Assembly (NCBI RefSeq): GCF_052324685.1
Contig: NC_135225.1
Location: forward strand, 3,258,929 to 3,322,928
DNA length: 64,000 nucleotides
Reading direction: 5' to 3'
From: Brachyhypopomus gauderio
Lineage: Eukaryota; Chordata; Actinopteri; Gymnotiformes; Hypopomidae
Shown: piece after piece, positions 40,351 through 51,500 of the stretch
Position numbering within the stretch: the stretch's first letter is position 1
Layout of the letters: each line of letters begins with the position of its first letter
Notes under the pieces: model-generated
Told to the model about the DNA's origin: nothing
Databases searched by the model: none
The model's input: only the letters and a program-made list of their open reading frames with translations
Program-made: the position numbers and the translations under genes

Positions 40351-42350
40351 ATATTATGACAACAAAGGCCGTATTACACCTTCACAAGTGTCTCGTTCAC
40401 CGGGTTCCGTCGTCGTATTCGGTGCCCCAAAACGTCGAGCTGTGGCAGGAAAGCGTGAAGTGTGAAAGCGTGAAAGATCGCGGGCCGATCAATATAATCT
40501 TTCCAAAAGTTTATCAGTTTTAGGGCCTTTTAGAGAAGTACGAGGGGCTGGTGCCGTAAGCTGGGGGGGGGGGGGGGGGGGTGCGGATTTGTAGCCGTTC
40601 CCATGTCGGCTCTCGTCAGCGCCTTTGATAGCTGTCTCTCCGACACACTGACAGCCCTGCTGATGAGATGATGGCATCAGAACCAGCCTCCGCGGCAGCC
40701 GCACGCCCGCACGCCCCGCACGCCCCGGCTCCGCGGCTGTCGAGGGCGCGTTCACATCCCTGGTCGAGGGGCGGGTTGAAGCTGTCATCAGCAAGATGTT
40801 TTTTTATTTTGTCATGATGGACCTGGAATGGTAATCATGGAGAACTCGGAGAGAGACAAGCGCGCGTGTGCGTGTTACCTTAGGGGGGAATGTACAGCAG
40901 ATCAAATTACAGCTTGAAATGTGTTTCCCATGTTTGGCTGAGAACTTCTCACCTCTACTGCTGCTTTGACCAGTCAAGAGATTATAGGAGGTTTTTTTTT
41001 GGGAGGTTTTTTTTTGGGGGGGTGGGGGGGTTAACTCATGCCGTTTGTCCCTTCAGTTCTGGTTATTTGGTTATTTATCTGCAATATGAACGAGTGGGTT
41101 TCTGTTTGTCTTTGAACAGTGCTTTGATTGAGTGCTGTCTGTTGGCGTGTCAATGCTGTGCTTAAAGCTGACAGACCCGGGAGAAAGAACAAATATGTCA
41201 ATCATGAGGCTGTCGGGGCTGACTGATACTCCAAAAGCAACCACTTTCTGTCCAGAATGCTTCAGCGCACTACAGGTGTAGTTAAATAAAAAAAAAACAA
41301 AACAAAACTTTGTGTGAATTGTGTCTAACCTGTGCGTACGTATGGAAAGCTGTTCTGATGCTCCACACCTGTGGTTTGTGTTTGTTTAAGATGAACATAA
41401 AGCTGGTGGCCATTGTTGTTGTGTGATGACTTTGCTGTTTGACGTAATCTTCCATCTGACAGATGGTGTTGACACTTGTTTTGTTCTCGTGCGTTCTGGC
41501 ACACATGCACACGGACACACACACTCACAAACACAGTTTACCAGTTCACCAGTTTACTCCTCATTAATACCCCATTACATGTCCTAATGCGAGGCTTTGA
41601 ATTTCTCCGGTTATTATGAGGTTTCATCAGCCCAGTCCTGCATCCCCACACCGCACCCGCCCCTCCTCTCCACCGCATTTACACTGGAGTTAATATTTTC
41701 AGAAATATAACATGTGCTGTTATCATATTTCCCCTCAACAAATTAATTAAAGCTTTAAAAAATGGGTCATGTATCCATAGCCCCAGGCATGTTTGTACAG
41801 AAATGACTCTCTGTCATCCCACGTGCGGTACATGTGAAAACTCAGGTTAGACTGGTGAAGTGTGCCGTCTTGCGCGTTTAAGAGGGCAAAACATTGTGCT
41901 TCTTGCTACTTTACAAGATGTGCTCTGAAACGACATGAATCCTGCACCCTGAATCCAGTAACATTTATAAATACAGTTACCTCGGTTGGACTCCCACAGA
42001 TACTATTAATACCAAGAGAAATGAGAGTTTTGAATATTTATTTCATCAACCTGCCAACGGTTGGATTTAACCATCAAGCAATTAGTGCTGAATTTTCAGA
42101 TCACTTAGCCACAGCTATGAACCCATTTGCATTCAGCATGTCAATCAGTTCCTGCCCACATGCACTTCTCCTAGAAGACTTATTGCCGGCAGCTGAAGCT
42201 TCAGATATAGCACCTCCCTGTCCGGCTCTCTCAGCGCTCCTGCTCTCCGAGACTACTGCCCTTTGAAGTCGGGATTGGTGCTGTAACTCAACTGACTACT
42301 TTACATTTTCCCTGCCTGCCATGTCTTCCAGTGCCGAGGTGGGCCGCTAG
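40351..42350. other. Non-coding stretch, partly enhancer-like
   Basis: A G19 run lies at 40563-40581, with a CpG-rich patch at 40690-40760. The segment about 42040-42300 has balanced composition and motifs such as caatcagttcctgcc and ccatttgcattcagc that look like conserved non-coding DNA. No gene recognised. Confidence 0.4.
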
Positions 42351-42354
42351 CTGC

Positions 42355-42379
42355 GGGGGGGGGGGGGGGGGGGGGGGGG
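42355..42379 (+). repeat. G25 homopolymer
   Basis: A run of 25 G followed by further G/GC-rich sequence to about 42410. Confidence 0.9.
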
Positions 42380-42540
42380 TGGGGGGCGCGCGCAGGGGGC
42401 GGTGTGGGGTAGGGAAATATCCCATTTCTCTCTTTAGCAGCCAGAGCGATGGCCTCTTAATATAGTTAATGAGAAAAGGGTGGCTCCATGAATCCTCATG
42501 AGAGAGTAATTGTCAGGCCTCCCCTGAGGAAGAGGAGCTG

Positions 42541-42584
42541 TGTGCGTGTGTGTGTGTGGATGTGTGTGTGTGGATGTGGGTGTA

Positions 42585-42643
<59 letters not shown>

Positions 42644-42648
42644 GTGTG

Positions 42649-42690
<42 letters not shown>
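42541..42690. repeat. Compound (GT)n-(AT)n-(GT)n-(GA)n microsatellite
   Basis: Imperfect GT units lead into about 20 uninterrupted AT/TA units near 42592-42632, then mixed TATATGTG, (TG)n near 42660-42688 and (GA)n. The alternating pattern makes it open in several frames, but it is not coding. Confidence 0.93.
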
Positions 42691-42698
<8 letters not shown>

Positions 42699-42699
42699 T

Positions 42700-45600
42700 A
42701 TTGAACTGCTGCTCCCAGTCTCCCTCCACCATGTGACACCTCTCTCTGTCGCAGCCCTTTGGGTCGACACTTTTACTCGATTATTGAGGAGTTATCAGCT
42801 GACCTCCCACCCACAGAGAAGATCCTGCAATTAAAAGAGCCCCTGGGTGCAAAGCAGCCAATCAGAGCACAGGCCAGCATGTGTACTGTACGTGTGAGTG
42901 CGGACTGGCGTTTACTCTGGGAAGATGGATGGCCTAGCTCACAGCTCAGCCTATTTGGGTGCCATGTAAACAGGGTTGGAGTTGCGAGCTGTTTTTGCTG
43001 TTGTGCATAATGCTAAAGTGGAAATGGGACATCTGGGTGTGGTAGAGGAGAACTGAAGCAGTAATGGGCCGCAATTATTTGGCCACAGAAATCGTTTCAT
43101 GAAGTAGTTTATTTCTTCTTGCCAGAAGGGTTGTGTCAGAATGGAACATCGTGACAAATGGTGCTTAGTTTAAGGAAACATGAATAACAGTTCAATCTTG
43201 TTAGTGCAAGAGACGACCGTACATGGTCCAGAACAGTGAATCATGTTAAGATAAATCTGTTAATTTTTTAGTAATTTTACAGCTTACTTTGGTGTGAAGT
43301 GTCTGAGTGCTTCACACAGTTAGGGGTATGATAAATAAGATGTTGGGCCATTGAGAGTCCAAAAAGCTGTAATGGCACTGTAGAGATTTGGTCTTTATTT
43401 TTTTTGTCACAGTAATATTTGCCTTGAATAAGCAGGGAAATGAAATGAATGCTGTGAATAAAGCATAGTGTCACTTTTTTATTGTACTTATCATGCTTAA
43501 TGTACTTATTCATTAAATAAGAATTTTCACCCTCAGTGCCCCCCATAATTCACGGCACGCTGCACGTAATTCACTACACGCTGCACAGATACGGAGACAT
43601 CGTTAGCTCTACTTGTTTCACAGCTGCTTAAGGACAGGGTTGCATTGGCTCAGTCGTCCTACCGACCAAACACTCCGTTTCTCCCTCTCAAACACAGTCG
43701 CAGTGTACTCCTTCAACGACTAAATCATGATGTTTGTTTTTATTGCCATTAGCAACATGGCTCACAGTCAGTTTGTGTTAGGTCAGTAACTCTTCTTGAA
43801 ATGAGACTATGCAGAATTGGGAAAACATTAATTTAAATAATCACGATACGCCCAAATTCTATTTTCTAATTTAGCTAATAATGTGCATAAATAATTCACG
43901 ACAGACATATACATAATTCATAATTAGATTACTGCGTGATGGGGTGGAATTTATCAATTGTGCAGATACATGTGCCGCTGTTAATAATCTAATTTATTTC
44001 CACAGTTGTCTTTATTGGCACATTGCTTGCTGAGCTGTTCACGGCTGTGGGGTCTAGTTACTGAGCTGCAGTAACACATTGTTACAGCAAATTATCTCTT
44101 TGGCCAGAGAGAGAGAGAGAGAGAGAGAGAGAGTCCACATTTAGTGATGCCCACAATATGGGTTTGCCTTTAAAACTTAAAGGGGAGGGGGATTAATTTA
44201 TAGAAAGTGTCACATGGCTCCAGTAAGTAATTATTTCAAACACTCTTAAGATGGCAGGTAATATATGCCTGCACTGGGGGGGGGGGGGGCTGTGACTCAG
44301 CTGTCCTTGTCTCCGTGTCCCCCGCTTCTCCTCGAGGAGCCGGTCATGCAGATGGAGACGTAGCTCAGCAGATCTGAGTCCTTCGCCATTTCAGCTCTCC
44401 TTATTTCATTCTGTGCAGAACTATTGCACCGTGGTGCTCATTAGGGTCCATTACTTGAAAGTAGCATGTAAATGGCTCCCAGCTAACCAGCCTTAAAGAA
44501 CTTTTATACAAGGGCACAAGCCGGAAAGCGTTGCTGAAAGTGGAAACCTGCGCTCTGATATTAGAAGCCATTTTGTTCGTCAGCTAGCTTTTTTTTTTTT
44601 TTTTTACAAACATACTCTTAAAGGCAGTGTTGTTAAAAATGAAAGAGCTGTTCTCTTTCCACTAATTAGTTTATAGAGCATGACTGTTTAATCCCCTGTC
44701 CTTAAACATGATGGTGTTGAAAAAGTGGATCAGGCTCCAAGCGTCTTTCTTCAGTCTACAGTGCATTTGTGCGTACATGAACTCGAAGGAGAAACGCTCC
44801 TTTAAACCACCGTTGAGCTTGATTACACCAGGTCACCAGACCACCATCCTATTGTGCTTTTTTTTGTCCATTTTGTTGTGTCTTTTAAGTGTTGTGGTTT
44901 CCATGACGTAAACTGTAGTACAGAGAGAGATTTGTCACCCCAGCAAATGACATTAGTACAATGGAGGCTGCTCTCTTGGTTTCTGAGGTAATGGATTTCA
45001 CAAGTTTGGGGCACGTGTGGTCAGTGAACGTCTCGCTCGGCCGGTGTTGGCTAAGCTCTGAGGGCAGCCTTGTCTGTTCCTCCACACTTCACACCGTCAC
45101 CTTCGTTTGGGGGAGTTTGGCATTATGGCACAGTAATCTCTCCTCCTTCCTGTGTCCTCCCCTCTCTAGAACGTTCTGGCCGGAGGCCTAACTTTATCTG
45201 GACAGCTGGGGACCATAACTCAAACTGCCTGAGAGAAACGCATTCATCTGGGCCTCGTTCGACTGACTCCTTTTAATTAAAAGCACCGTCAGATGACTGT
45301 ATGAGTGTTTATGTTTAACTGAATAGGACAATTCATTTGGCACAGCTTTGCCTTGTGAGTGACATGTTATGAGACCCTCTTCAACTATCAGTGTAATCAC
45401 ACAGGCTCAAATAAATGTGTGCTCTCCACCGAGTCTGGCGCTGCCCAGCTTGGCTAAGACAAACAGGGCTAGGTCTTTTAATGGTTCCCATCGTAATGGC
45501 CCCTTAGCATTCATGAGAATCCACTATTATCTATTGATTCGCTCTCACCAGAGTCTTGCTGACTTACACTTCACCCTAATTCCTATTACCACGAACACTG

Positions 45601-45789
45601 TACCTTTATCAGGCCAAACAATAAGCCAGTTGTCTGTGGTGCAAGAAAATATGAGGAGACATCTGTCTGAGGAACTCATGACTCCCGTGTGTGTGTGAAA
45701 CAAAACAAAACCAAAAACACAAAACAAAAACACAACAGAAAACTCCTCCCATCAAAGTCCTCTCACTAACCTCTGTCTCTGCATGAGAG

Positions 45790-45826
<37 letters not shown>

Positions 45827-47190
45827 GGTGTGTGTGAGTGAGAGAATGCTAAGGTAAATCTGATCGCCCCTCAGATAAATCAGAAAATTGAATCTCTCTC
45901 ATTTCATGTGGGCCAGGGCGAAAGTGGCTTGGACCAAGGGGACAAGGGCCCCCCAAAATAGAAGCGGCTCCACGCCTATAAACCTGTCTCAGAGATATGT
46001 CTCTCGCTATGATGGCACCCCGTTCTTTTTTACCCCTCTCTCCAGCGTCTCCCATCACCCTCTCCTCTCTGTGTCTCCCTGCTCTTTAAGACAAAGGGTA
46101 ATAAAGCTATAAATTGTGTGTCTTGCAGAAGGTATAGACATCCTGTCTCAGAACTGCTGTTAGAGCTGCCATAAAGTAGCCTCCCAGTCATAGATAAAGA
46201 TTTACAGTTATTTAACATCCTCCTCTTGCACTAAATCAGTGTGATAAGAGAATTAAGTGATAGCTATAGGTTCTTTGTCCTTAAGCTATTGATTTTTTTC
46301 GCCCTTAGAAGGATCCGGTATGTTATAATTATTGAGCTCTGGGTTTGATTCAGGTCTACTGGATGGACGAGGTGTGTGCCTCTCTCAGTCTTTCGTAGTT
46401 AAAAGAAGATGGATCCTCTTGTTCAGTTTACCGAGTGACTGAATTATTATTCATTTTGCTATATGTTTATGTATGTACAAATTGCTTTTGTTTATCATGC
46501 CTGTATACCTGCCTACTATTAATAAAAATATCTTTCATTTCACTTGTGTTTTATTACATGTATTATTTTATTCGCTCTGTGAGAGAACTCACATCTTGGT
46601 TGGTAATCTCGTGTCTGTTGAAGTCATATAATTTTAGATTTAGGGATCCGCTGACTCTTCCAAATATAATTTTTTTATACACTGAGAAAGTCCCTTCATT
46701 TTAGCTGTGAATTGGCATTTTTAAGGACATAATAAGAATGGAGTGATTGCTTGTAATATTTATTCATTGCCAGGTTATTTGGTTACCTGATCAATAGTGT
46801 GAAACAGGTCCAGTGTTAAACCTTTTTGACACGCTGACATGTTTTCACAAAGCTACAAAATGGCAGAGGTGTCGGCGTGAGCGTGCTGAAGTGACCCACA
46901 GCGTAACCCGGCTGTCGTTATGGCTTCCGTCTCCGTGAACACGACGTCTTATCAATACGTGTCACCGACAAAAACAGGTGGACCGATGCCATTAAACACA
47001 ACCTAGGCACTCATTAAGAGACTAAGTTATGGCAGTTAGCATGTAGCTCTCACTCACCACTGGTGTAGCAACACACGAAGCAGGAGCGGGGCGTGAGGCA
47101 GGCACCTGTATTCACAGCCCTTCCTGCTTTATACCATTTGCTGTCTGTCACTGAACTGAGTGTCTTCAGGCTGTGGAGAAAAGAGAGTGG
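42700..47190. other. Gene-poor region with AT-rich enhancer-like segments
   Basis: No coding gene supported over 4.5 kb. Simple repeats: (GA)n at about 44107-44132, G14 at 44276-44289, T19 near 44589-44607, (GT)n at about 45791-45824. Segments such as 43840-44100 and 46420-46800 are rich in TAAT/ATTA and octamer-like words typical of vertebrate conserved non-coding elements; this is a visual impression only. Confidence 0.4.

Positions 47191-47193
<3 letters not shown>

Positions 47194-47230
<37 letters not shown>
47194..47230 (+). repeat. G37 homopolymer
   Basis: The longest mononucleotide G run in the window, flanked by GGA and ACGACC. Confidence 0.92.
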
Positions 47231-47232
<2 letters not shown>

Positions 47233-47710
47233 GACCATGGGACAGATGGAGCGGGTGAGACGTAGGGCCTTGTCAGTGTTTGGGACTGTCCAAGACGTGC
47301 CAGTCAGAGTCATAGCTGTATTTACTTAAGCGAGAGTGCCAGTGTAGCGTGGTACCCGAGCGCCTCTGTGTACCTGCTAGTTCCTGTTTCTGCTGCTCCG
47401 CAGAGCTAGGCTCCTGCCTCCTTCAGCCCTGGGCCTGCCGCACACAGCCCCCACACTGCCTGACAGCTGGCTCCTTAACAAAGATGCTGGGGATATAATT
47501 AAATCACATTTACCTTTGATACCCAGCCAGCTTTGTGATTAATGGATTCACCCAGCATATGAATTGCGCTACTGAGGGGAACGAAGGCGCGAGCCTGAAA
47601 TGTTATGGGGACGCAAGACCATGGTGGACGTCCCAACGCCCCGGAAGAGGCGTGGAGAGGACGGGGCGCTTACGAAGGAAACTGGAGGAGCGATGTCTTG
47701 CGCGCTTGTC

Positions 47711-47905
47711 CGGGGCTAATGACTAGGGCTAACGTCTGGGGCTAACGACTAGGGCTAACATCTGGGGCTAACGACTAGGGCTAACGTCTGGGGCTAACGA
47801 CTAGGGCTAACCTCTGAGGCTAACGACTAGGGCTAACGTCTGGGGCTAACGACTAGGGCTAACCTCTGAGGCTAACGACTAGGGCTAACGTCAGGGGCTA
47901 ACGAG
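47711..47905. repeat. Minisatellite of alternating 13-bp half-units (26-bp unit)
   Basis: Half-units GACTAGGGCTAAC and GTCTGGGGCTAAC alternate, so the true period is 26 bp, with about 14-15 half-units. Variants (ACATCT, CCTCTGAGG, GTCAGG) also recur. Confidence 0.92.
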
Positions 47906-48038
47906 TGAGTTTGGGGGCTTTCTTGCACGTGCATGCAGCCTTTACTTTCTCTTGATCTGCATCTGTGAAGTGGGAAGTTCTAGGCCATGGCCCTCTGAAA
48001 TAGCTGTGGAGGTCCATGACTTTTGGAAGATGAATGCG

Positions 48039-48040
<2 letters not shown>

Positions 48041-48092
<52 letters not shown>
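48041..48092. repeat. (CA)26 microsatellite
   Basis: An uninterrupted CA run between the 13-bp and 18-bp minisatellites. Confidence 0.93.
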
Positions 48093-48095
<3 letters not shown>

Positions 48096-48633
48096 ATAAC
48101 ATAGCAGGCAAGTACAGCATTTAATGTGCAATTGTCATTGTTAGCCTGAAAACACAGTACAGATGTCATATTACTGTCACTGACTCTTTAAGACAAACTG
48201 AGATAATTAGGAACGTGTAACTCTTTCCTAGCTACATGAGACAGGATGTTGTGTTTCTCTCTCTGACTTTTCTAGGGTAAAAGGCTCTATTGTTGGCCTT
48301 GTGTGTCTGTTTCTGAAAGCATCAACCATTTTAATCAATGAGCCTTCACTACCTATTGAATTCATCCTTTAGATTGCTTACTGCTGTGCCACTGAGAAAG
48401 AAAATACAGCTATATGGTTTTTTTTTTAACCTCATAAATTACTGCGATGAAATAAAAAGCATCGGAAACCACTTCCGTAAATTATCGTCAACAAATAATA
48501 ATGAATCACTTATAGGATTGCGAGACGGTTGATTTATAATTGGAGGCTGACTGCACCAGGAAGTATGAGCAGCAGTGCAGCCTGGGGGATTTGGTGGGTC
48601 TGTGAGATCGTACATCATTCTGCACTCTGACCA

Positions 48634-49258
48634 AACACTCGCAGCACTCGCAACACTCAGAACATTCGCAACACTCACAGCATTAGCAACACTCACAGCA
48701 TTAGCAACACTCACAGCATTAGCAACACTCACAGCATTAGCAACACTCGCAGCGCTCGCAGCACTTGGAACACTCGCAACACTTAGAACACTCGCAACAC
48801 TTAGAACACTCGCAACACTTGGAACACTCGCAGCACTTGGAACACTCGCAGCACTTGGAACACTCGCAGCACTTGGAACACTCGCAGCACTTGGAACACT
48901 CGCAGCACTTGGAACACTCGCAGCACTTGGAACACTCGCAGCACTTGGAACACTCGCAGCACTTAGAACACTCGCAGCACTTGGAACACTCGCAACACTT
49001 GGAACACTCGCAACACTTGGAACACTCGCAGCACTTGGAACACTCGCAGCACTTGGAACACTCGCAGCACTTGGAACACTCGCAGCACTTGGAACACTCG
49101 CAGCACTTGGAACACTCGCAGCACTTAGAACACTCGCAACACTTAGAACACTCGCAACACTTAGAACACTCGCAGGACTCGCAACACTTAGAACACTCGC
49201 AACACTTAGAACACTCGCAGCACTCGCAACAATCGCAGCACTCGCAACACTCGCCACT
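48634..49258. repeat. 18-bp minisatellite (ACACTCGCAGCACTTGGA)
   Basis: About 33 tandem 18-bp units. Four ACACTCACAGCATTAGCA units come first, then about 26 ACACTCGCAGCACTT(G/A)GA units, then degenerate 9-bp half-units. The unit itself looks like a doubled 9-mer (AACACTCGC). It is open in four of six frames and gives long pseudo-proteins (EHSQHL, CECSKC, ASVPSA and GTLAAL repeats). Confidence 0.95.
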
Positions 49259-49259
49259 C

Positions 49260-50440
49260 AGGCGTGTCTCTGCTCCTGCTTGTGTCGCGATGGTCACAAA
49301 CTCCGGTGCGAGTGGTGAGTCCCCTTTAAATGGGGCTGATCTTGGGCTGAGGAAATATCAACACAAAGTATGCGCTTCCTCCAGAGAACAACACACGTGC
49401 CTTCTTTTCATTTTTATTAAACTGACAAGGTCAAGCAGAGAGGATATTATGGACAGACACTTAAATAAAAGCGTTCTTTCTAACAGATAGCCGTGCTTGC
49501 GTCAAACACACACTACAATTAGTCAGTGGTGTGGAGGAAGGATGGGGCCTCGTCCTTGGCTGCCTGGCCTAATCTGGAGGATACTCCTCCTACTCTCAGC
49601 CTCCATCCCTTTCTCTCTTTGGGGGCCATGGAAGTGATTTATCTTACAAGAAAAGACACATGATAATGCCCCAGCAGGAAGAGAGCCAGAGTCTCATGGA
49701 CTGAATGCTTCAGTGCTGTTTGCATGAAGTTCACGGCCCTCGAGTAATGATAAATGTCAAGTGCAACAAATGTCCTGTAAGGCAAGGCCTCTAGGCCCAC
49801 GCCACAGCCTACCAGGGGCCCTGGGGCTGGAGGTGTGGGCCCAGACACAAGCTTATCTCCTCCAGGAAGAACCCCCCCTCCCCCCACCAAAAAAATTGAC
49901 TCTCTCTTTCTCTCTCTTTCTACCCCTCTCCCTCTCCCTCTTCTGTTTCCAGCCACTGCAACTGAAATACATGTTTATGTGATTTAAAACATGGGCCTGG
50001 TTGTTGATTTTCAACTAATTCTTTCATTTTCAACTAGTTTTTCTTTCTGAATCTAACATTTCAGCTTTAAAGTAAATGTCACTACATAGTTTATTCACTG
50101 GTTCAGGTTTTTCCACGGCACACACAGACCTCAGTGCTGCCACCTTATGGACAACATATACACCAGCAGAGCTATTAACATACAAGGTCTAAAATATTAA
50201 ATGTATACATCCCTGTGTTCTCACTGTATTTGTGGGCACATGTTAGACATGCTTAAAGAGATCACACCTCAAATATTTGAGGATGATGAGACATGTTTGT
50301 CATGTTTTCTTTGTCTTGTGTCCCTGTATTATTGAGTGGTCGCATGTTTTGTAAGCACAGTAATAACAGCAGTATGAAGCTTTTATAGTGGTGATCCAAT
50401 GGAAGATGAATGCACTTAAACCCCCAGGCCAAGACGCTTG

Positions 50441-50496
<56 letters not shown>

Positions 50497-51060
50497 CAGA
50501 CAGACAGAGAGACTGTCTGAGTGCTGTTGTAGACACGCAGTGCCCATGTGTCTGTGTGCACCATCCTGCTGGCATCCCCCAGTAGTCACGGTTTGGGACA
50601 GCTCCAGACAGACAGACAGGCAGACAGACAGACAGGGAGCACGTTCTTTCATTAACACACGTGTCAAGCGATCTCCCCACGCACCCGCCTCAGAGCTCGT
50701 TTCCAAAAAAGAAGTGCCTCCCCTCTCCTCCGTCAGCTGCTCCGCCCGCCTCTCCGGCCTGCTGCTTCCCACCCCTCCGCCGTGCACCTTTATCTAATTT
50801 TGAGATGTCATCTAAGGACATGAGTCATTTTGGGATTCAAGCGTGCTCACTTCAAAGTATCGTTTCATTTATCGATTCCCTCCCCTCTGGGCCCGTGTGC
50901 CGGGCTGCCAAGGCTGTGCGGGGCTCCGTGCTATTAGTCCTCTTATCTGGGGAGAAGCGGCGTATATCACAGCGAGCACTGCCATCTCCTCTTGATGAGC
51001 AAGCGCTAGTGTCGCCAGGGGAGTCTGAAGGTTAAAGCTGAGGAAAGAACAAAAACACCA
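49260..51060. other. Non-coding stretch with (GT)n and (CAGA)n
   Basis: (GT)22 at about 50443-50486 followed by GA/CAGA units, and a second CAGACAGA tract at about 50605-50635. The remainder is of mixed composition. No gene recognised. Confidence 0.5.
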
Positions 51061-51079
51061 CAGTCCCTGTTTTTCATCT

Positions 51080-51500
51080 GCAGAAAAGCGAACGTGCGGC
51101 GTGCCCCGGCTCTCTGGAGCGGTTCCAGACGCCTTCCGTTAATTTGTGTTGTCATCGCGGTCTACGAGCGCGGGTCGTGCCCCCTCCGGCTGATTGCGTG
51201 TGTTGATGTAATGGCAATCCCGGAAGCGTCCGCGGTAATGGGACGACACCGTCTGCGGCTAACGGGACGGCCGCGGCGAGGGACGGTCGCACGGGCGTTT
51301 TGCGTAATGTGAGAGGCGCGGTTGCGGAGAGCGCGCGCATACACTTTAGCGGATTAAAAGCGGCGCGAGACGGCACGCGTCGGACACTCGCTCCTGCGGG
51401 GCCGGCGATGCGTAGGTCGGGGCCATAGGCTCCGCCCCGTTCCCACCGCCCCCATCCCCCGACCGTGACCGCACTCCGTGGGCGCGCCTGGATTTATGGA
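51080..51500. promoter_or_regulatory. Orphan CpG island
   Basis: Dense CpG (for example gcggctaacgggacggccgc and gcggcgcgagacggcacg) in a gene-poor area, with interspersed AT words such as ttaatttgtgttgtcat and ttgatgtaatggc. No open frame resembles a known protein. A second CpG-rich block lies at about 52020-52560. Possible promoter of a non-coding RNA or an unmethylated developmental regulatory island. Confidence 0.45.

Noticed and set aside
39876..40523. Open frames of 153 and 182 residues over the CpG island
   Set aside because: Both strands are open because CpG-rich DNA has few stop codons; Arg/Ala-rich with no domain.
42434..42834. Several overlapping frames with Tyr-Ile and Thr-His runs
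   Set aside because: Translation of the compound GT/AT microsatellite.
48439..49490. Long open frames of 186-272 codons on both strands
   Set aside because: They are translations of the 18-bp minisatellite in four frames; no family resemblance, and the hexapeptides change with the frame.
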